Positions 59,639-64,000 of a DNA stretch of 64,000 bases are shown here, one piece after another. The notes under the pieces were generated by a model. The model made no database searches. It was given only the letters and a program-made list of their open reading frames with translations, and had not been told where the DNA came from. The translations under genes and the position numbers were made by a program. How positions within the stretch are numbered: position 1 is the stretch's first letter; each line of letters begins with the position of its first letter. Source of the stretch: Streptomyces sp. H39-S7 (GTDB lineage: Bacteria > Actinomycetota > Actinomycetes > Streptomycetales > Streptomycetaceae); NCBI RefSeq assembly GCF_027158205.1, contig NZ_JAPVLU010000004.1, forward strand, positions 205,315 to 269,314, in the 5' to 3' direction.

Positions 59639-62487
59639 CAGCGGTCTCCTACTCTCAGGTCCTTGCTCTCACGGCGGCGTCCGGTCACCCACACCTGGAC
59701 CATCAGCACCACATAGGCCAGCGCCAGCAGCCCGGCCGACGGCAGCGCCAGCGAGAGCGGGTCGACGCGCAGCCCGAGGCCGGTGGGTACGGACGTGCCC
59801 GGGTCGCTGCCGAACGCGAGCGCGGTGATGTCCACGCCGGGTCCGAGCAGCGGGATCACGGCGAGGCCGACGAGCACGCCGCCGATCGCCGCCAGCAGGG
59901 CCTGCGGCAGCATCTCCAGGAACGCCAGCCGTCGCCCGTCGCGCCGGCCCATTCCCATCGTCCGCATCCGGGCGAGCAGCGCGGCCCGTTGGGGGGCGGC
60001 CTGGAGCAGGGACAGCAGCAGCGCGAGCGCGCTGTAGCCGGCGCCGCCCGCGACCGCGGCGAGGAAGATGCCCCGGGCGCCCGACTGCAGGGCCGAGTCG
60101 GCGAGCGTGGCGCGCTCCTCGCTCAGCAGGGACACGAACATGTCGGCGCCGGTCGCGGTGGTGGCGGCGCGCAGCGCCTTGCCGTCGATCGCGCCGTCCG
60201 CCGTGACCATCAGCACGGTGGGGCCGGTGTACTGGCTGTAGTTCATGTCCGGGTGGCGTTTGACGAGTTGCGCGGACGAGACAATCACGAAGTCGGCGTT
60301 GGGCGCCGCTGCCGTGAGGTCCAGTACCGCGGCGGCCTTGATCTCGGTCGTTCCGATGGCGGGCTGTACCGGGACGGTCCCGCCCGCGAGCTTCGCGGCG
60401 ACGTTCCGGGAGACGACGGCCGGCATGGGGCCGGTGCCGTCGTCGTGCAGGAGCACGTCGGCCGGGAAGGCGGGGAGCCCGCTGGAACGGGTCAGCGCGG
60501 CGTACGCGACCGGGTCGACGCTGACCAGGCTGTAGGGCATCCCGAAGCCGGTGGTGGAAGCGCTGGGCTCGATCCGGACGCCGAGGGTCACGGCGACGCC
60601 CGGCACCTTGCGGATGCTGGCCGCGAGCTTCTCCGGCAGGACGAAGTTGGCGTCGATCCTGGCGTCCGCGCCGATCGCCGCGCGCGCCGCCTCGTCACGG
60701 CCGTCCGCGACCCCGGCCAGCACCGAGCCGCCGAACGAGGCCACGGTCAGCGACATCAGCAGGGCCAGCAGCGGCAGTTGGGCACTGGCGGGGGAGCGGC
60801 CGGCGCGGGCCAGCCCGAGGTGGGTGACGGCGCCGCTCAGCCGGGCCGCGGGCCGGGCGAGCAGTCGCAGCGGCAGCGGGTACAGCCGCAGCAGGATGAG
60901 GGCGGCGGCGATGGCGACGAGGACGGGCGCGGCGGCGAGGAACGGGTCGGCGCCGCTGACGGTGCCCCGTCGTCGCAGGGCGGCCACCGCGCCGATGACC
61001 AGGACGGTGATCGTGAGCTCGGCCACCGTACGGCGCCGGGAAGGCCGGGCGTCGGCCATGTCCTCGCGTGCGGCCGGGCGCGGCCGGCGGTGCACGGCGA
61101 CGGCCCGCAGCGGCAGGGCGAGCGAGGCCGTCACGGCCACGGCGGCGCCGAGCAGCACGGACAGCAGGTAGCGGTCGGCCGGCAGCAGGACGAGGGCGAG
61201 CACGATGCCGACGGTCGCGGCCGGCACGGCGGCCACCGTCGTCTCGCCGAGCAGGCGTCCGACCATGCCGCGCACGGAGCCGCCGCGCGAGCGCAGCAGG
61301 GCGAGCTCGCCCCGGCGCCGCTCGGCGGCGAGGCCGCCGGCCATGAGCAGGACGGCGAACGCCGTGGCCCCGACGCCGATCGCGGCGACCAGGACCAGCG
61401 GCAGCGCCGCCGTCCGGGCGCGTTCGTAGGAGGTGAGCAGCCGGCCGAGCCCGGTCGTGGTGCGCAGGTAGCTGTTGGTGCTCGACTGCAGCGCCGCCGC
61501 GTCGGGACCGCTGTCGAGCGAGGCCAGCTGCGTCTGGATCGCGGCGACGTCCTGGGGAGTGAGCCGGCTGGTGTCGACGGGGTGGTGCCAGTAGAAGGAC
61601 GCGCCCTTGCCCAGGCCGAGCAGGGTGGGTGCCGCCTCCGGGGCGATCAGCACGGTGAAGTGCCAGTAGAACGTGGGGAAGTCGCCGGGTTGCGGGGGAG
61701 GGGACGTCAACTGGGGGGTGAGGACGTCCGGTTCCTCGTTCCAGTACGGGCTGCCCGGTTCCGTGGGCGAGACGATTCCGGTCACATGGACGATGAACGC
61801 CGCGCGCAGGGTGCTGAGGTGGATCTCGGATCCGGGACGCAGGCCCATCACCTTGGCGGTCTGCTCGGTGATGGCCGCGTCGACGCGGCTCACCGCGCCC
61901 GACGGGTCGCCGGCAGCGGGACCGCGCGGCATGCTGCCGGCCACCAGCCGGGAGTGCTGCTCGAGACCCTGCTGGGCGACGAGGTCGGCCTTCGGGTTGA
62001 GCGCCTTGGTCGGCCGGGGCAGTGCGGGATCCAGCGCGGCGGAGTCGCTGCCGGTCCTGACCCCGTACACGGACTGGCCCGGCAGCAGCCGCAGCGGCGG
62101 CTGTACGAGCTTCTGGAACTCCGCCTCGACGTCGGCGAGCCGCTCCGGTGCGAACCGCGACGTTCCGCTCGCTCCCTCGGTGTCCGGACCCGACGAGGAA
62201 TCGCTGAGGGTGAGGGTGCGGTCGCGCAGTTTGGCATCGGCGAGCGAGCCGCGCAGCGCCTTGATCTCGTAGCGGTCCACCGCCCGCGGCAGCGCGGCCG
62301 CGAGGAAGGAGGTGACCAGGACGAGCAGGGCCATCGCGATGGCGGCGGCCGGAGCGGCGCGCAGCCGGACCCGCACCCAGGAGAGCGCGGCGGTGTGCTG
62401 AGCCGCGGATGCCGCCGGATCAGCGGTGCCGTCCGGGCCGTCGGGCGCGGCCTTCCCGCCGGGGAGACCTTCGGTCCCGTTCGTCAT
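59638..62487 (-). CDS. FtsX-like ABC permease with two large domains
   Basis: A 949-residue membrane permease. After a long acidic/Gly-rich start (MTNGTEGLPGGKAAPDGPDG) comes the anchor VRLRAAPAAAIAMALLVLVT, a big extracytoplasmic domain, then FtsX membrane segments AALPLVLVAAIGVGATAFAV and LLVSTALALLALL-like IVLALVLLPADRYLLSVLL, and a second set near the C-terminus ending AYVVLMVQVWVTGRRRESKD. Its ATG follows the stop of the upstream permease by one nt. It works with the AbrB-tailed ATPase. Confidence 0.88.
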   Translation of the reverse strand: MTNGTEGLPGGKAAPDGPDGTADPAASAAQHTAALSWVRVRLRAAPAAAIAMALLVLVTSFLAAALPRAVDRYEIKALRGSLADAKLRDRTLTLSDSSSGPDTEGASGTSRFAPERLADVEAEFQKLVQPPLRLLPGQSVYGVRTGSDSAALDPALPRPTKALNPKADLVAQQGLEQHSRLVAGSMPRGPAAGDPSGAVSRVDAAITEQTAKVMGLRPGSEIHLSTLRAAFIVHVTGIVSPTEPGSPYWNEEPDVLTPQLTSPPPQPGDFPTFYWHFTVLIAPEAAPTLLGLGKGASFYWHHPVDTSRLTPQDVAAIQTQLASLDSGPDAAALQSSTNSYLRTTTGLGRLLTSYERARTAALPLVLVAAIGVGATAFAVLLMAGGLAAERRRGELALLRSRGGSVRGMVGRLLGETTVAAVPAATVGIVLALVLLPADRYLLSVLLGAAVAVTASLALPLRAVAVHRRPRPAAREDMADARPSRRRTVAELTITVLVIGAVAALRRRGTVSGADPFLAAAPVLVAIAAALILLRLYPLPLRLLARPAARLSGAVTHLGLARAGRSPASAQLPLLALLMSLTVASFGGSVLAGVADGRDEAARAAIGADARIDANFVLPEKLAASIRKVPGVAVTLGVRIEPSASTTGFGMPYSLVSVDPVAYAALTRSSGLPAFPADVLLHDDGTGPMPAVVSRNVAAKLAGGTVPVQPAIGTTEIKAAAVLDLTAAAPNADFVIVSSAQLVKRHPDMNYSQYTGPTVLMVTADGAIDGKALRAATTATGADMFVSLLSEERATLADSALQSGARGIFLAAVAGGAGYSALALLLSLLQAAPQRAALLARMRTMGMGRRDGRRLAFLEMLPQALLAAIGGVLVGLAVIPLLGPGVDITALAFGSDPGTSVPTGLGLRVDPLSLALPSAGLLALAYVVLMVQVWVTGRRRESKDLRVGDR

Positions 62488-62488
62488 G

Positions 62489-64000
62489 TCAGTCCTCCCC
62501 TTGCCTGCGCAGCGCGGTCACCGGGTCGCCGCGCCGGACCGCCGTCAGGACGACCAGCAGCAGCGGTACGACCAGCACGATCGCGATCAGCTGCGCGAGC
62601 GGGCCCACCGGCAGGATGACCAGCAGTTCCGGGACGGGCTGGGACGCCTGCGCCGTCAGAACGATCAGCGGTACGACCAGCCGGGTCAGCAGCGCGCCCA
62701 GCGCCACGCCGACGACCAGGGCGAGCAGTACCAGCAGCCCCTGCTCCGCGGCCATCATCCGGGCCAGTTTGCGGCGGGGCGCGCCCAGCGCCCGCAGGAC
62801 CGCGAACTCCCCGTTGCGCTCGCGGATCGCGCCGGCCGAGCTGACCGCGAAGCCCACCGCCGCCAGCACGGCGGCGGCGATCACGGCGGCCGGCAGCACC
62901 GACTGCGGTCCGGCGCCGAGCGGGTCGGCCCGCATCTCCGACGAGGTCTCGTCGCGTACCAGCAGCGCGTCGATGTCGGCCCGGTCGCGCAGTGCGGCGG
63001 CGATCTGTGCGGTGGCGCCCGGCCGGGCCGACAGCCACCACTCGCCGGGCTCCATGCCGCGGCCGCCGGTCGCGTTGAGCATCCGGTTCACGGCGCGCAG
63101 GTCCAGCAGCAGCGCCCCGCCGTCCTTCAGGGACGACGGCGCGGTGGTGCCGGGCAGGGCGCGGACCACGGAGGTGATGCGTACGGACGTCTCGACGCCG
63201 TTCAGTTCGACGCGGACGTCGCTGCCCACCTTGCTGCCGGTGGCCCGCAGGAAGGCGTCGGTGGCGATCCCGGAGAGCGGCGGGGCAGCCGGTTCGGCGA
63301 GGCGTACGGAGAGGTGGGCGCCCTTGGAGTCCCCCAAGGTGGGGTCGGCGGCACCGGTGGCGTAGTCCACGGTCAGTGCGTCGCCGGCGGCGGTGCCGGT
63401 GACGGTCCCGGCGTTCGGCTGGAGGGCGGGGTCACCACCGAGCGACACGTCGGCCCGCTGCATCTGCGCCTTCGCCGCCCAGGACGAGCCGGCGGCGGCC
63501 TTCAGTGAATGGACGGAGCCGTCCGCGGAGGTGATCGCCGGGGCGAGGGTCAGCCGGTGCTTCTCGACGAAATCGGGTGCCGCGTAGTCGACTTCGACGC
63601 GGGTGAGCCGCAGCGGGCCCGCGGGGGAGCCGCCCGTCCGGCCTGCCGCGTCGGTGAGGTCCAGGACGAGGAGGTGCGGTTTCGCGTCGGCCGGGACGTC
63701 GCCGAGCGGGAAGGCGTACGAGACGCCGTTGGCGTCCTTGAGGACCACGGTGAGCGAGTCGATGACCTCGCCCCGTCCGTCGGAGTCGAGCCGCGCGGTG
63801 AACCGCAACTGCTGGGCGGCGGTGTCGACCGGAAAACCGCCGGTCTCCCGGGCCTCGCCGGCCGGGCCGCCCCGCAGCGGCCGGAGCAGCTCGGGCAGCT
63901 CGGAGGAGATCTGGACGCCGGCGATCACCGGGTCCTGGGCGGTGGCTTCGATGCTCTGCCGCACGTCGTCCCGCACCCCGGGCATCCCGGGCACCTCCAG
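62489..64000 (-). CDS. FtsX-like ABC permease, N-terminus outside the window
   Basis: At least 504 codons are visible and the reading frame stays open to base 64000, so the start lies to the right. The visible part has an extracytoplasmic domain and the FtsX membrane core (AAVIAAAVLAAVGFAVSSAG, AVLRALGAPRRKLARMMAAE, QLIAIVLVVPLLLVVLTAVR), ending RRGDPVTALRRQGED. It is the membrane partner of the downstream ATPase and second permease, forming a leftward efflux or lipoprotein-export type system. Confidence 0.9.
   Translation of the reverse strand: MEVPGMPGVRDDVRQSIEATAQDPVIAGVQISSELPELLRPLRGGPAGEARETGGFPVDTAAQQLRFTARLDSDGRGEVIDSLTVVLKDANGVSYAFPLGDVPADAKPHLLVLDLTDAAGRTGGSPAGPLRLTRVEVDYAAPDFVEKHRLTLAPAITSADGSVHSLKAAAGSSWAAKAQMQRADVSLGGDPALQPNAGTVTGTAAGDALTVDYATGAADPTLGDSKGAHLSVRLAEPAAPPLSGIATDAFLRATGSKVGSDVRVELNGVETSVRITSVVRALPGTTAPSSLKDGGALLLDLRAVNRMLNATGGRGMEPGEWWLSARPGATAQIAAALRDRADIDALLVRDETSSEMRADPLGAGPQSVLPAAVIAAAVLAAVGFAVSSAGAIRERNGEFAVLRALGAPRRKLARMMAAEQGLLVLLALVVGVALGALLTRLVVPLIVLTAQASQPVPELLVILPVGPLAQLIAIVLVVPLLLVVLTAVRRGDPVTALRRQGED

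Overview
The window is high-GC actinobacterial DNA, almost certainly a Streptomyces chromosome core segment. The grounds are strong GC bias at third codon positions, many GTG starts, 4-nt ATGA/GTGA gene overlaps, LAQTG (class E sortase) and TAT/lipobox export signals, and a gene order that, from memory, follows the S. coelicolor SCO2789 to SCO268x region in descending order. No prophage, CRISPR array or biosynthetic cluster is visible. The only mobile-looking sequence is a ~196-bp MITE-like element.

Layout. 1-3.8 kb: glmS (cut by the left edge), a small conserved protein, and a secreted GH20 hexosaminidase with a DasR-like site over its promoter. 4-12.5 kb: a branched-chain acyl-CoA/leucine catabolic block on the minus strand (acyl-CoA dehydrogenase, HMG-CoA lyase, biotin-dependent carboxylase alpha and beta). 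It is divergent from a TetR regulator across a perfect 19-bp inverted repeat. A second acyl-CoA dehydrogenase and a TesB thioesterase follow. 12.5-18.3 kb: the MITE-like element, a two-component system, a putative phosphatase, and PucR divergent from agmatinase. 18.5-28 kb: a fused heterodimer-type ABC exporter, a secreted S37 peptidase, two lipoproteins and a TAT-exported GH3 (NagZ-like) hexosaminidase.

28-33.5 kb: a LacI-controlled sugar-catabolic island made of a Gfo/Idh/MocA oxidoreductase, a DUF993 aldolase-like protein and two TIM-barrel isomerases. The three rightward genes overlap translationally, a LacI half-palindrome lies just downstream of the promoter, and a strong terminator ends the unit. 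This is the best candidate here for an uncharacterised pathway. 33.7-40.2 kb: DUF937 protein, RecD2-type helicase, citrate synthase, SDR and DedA protein. 40.3-49.7 kb: TetR with tandem operators driving an MMPL exporter, a small excisionase-like HTH protein, an ArsR-like regulator leading a MacB-type ABC operon, a secreted GH5 endoglycoceramidase-like enzyme, and a CBS protein.

49.8-64 kb: tRNA-Arg(TCT), a pair of overlapping GTPases, a gene-poor stretch with DnaA-box-like sites, a cell-wall-anchored thioester-domain protein, an EttA-type ABC-F protein coupled to a hotdog thioesterase and an unknown protein, and a leftward ABC export/lipoprotein-type system. The ATPase of that system carries an AbrB-like tail. 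The last permease runs off the right edge. Amino-sugar functions (GlmS, GH20, GH3) recur in the left half and suggest GlcNAc release and wall recycling as a theme.
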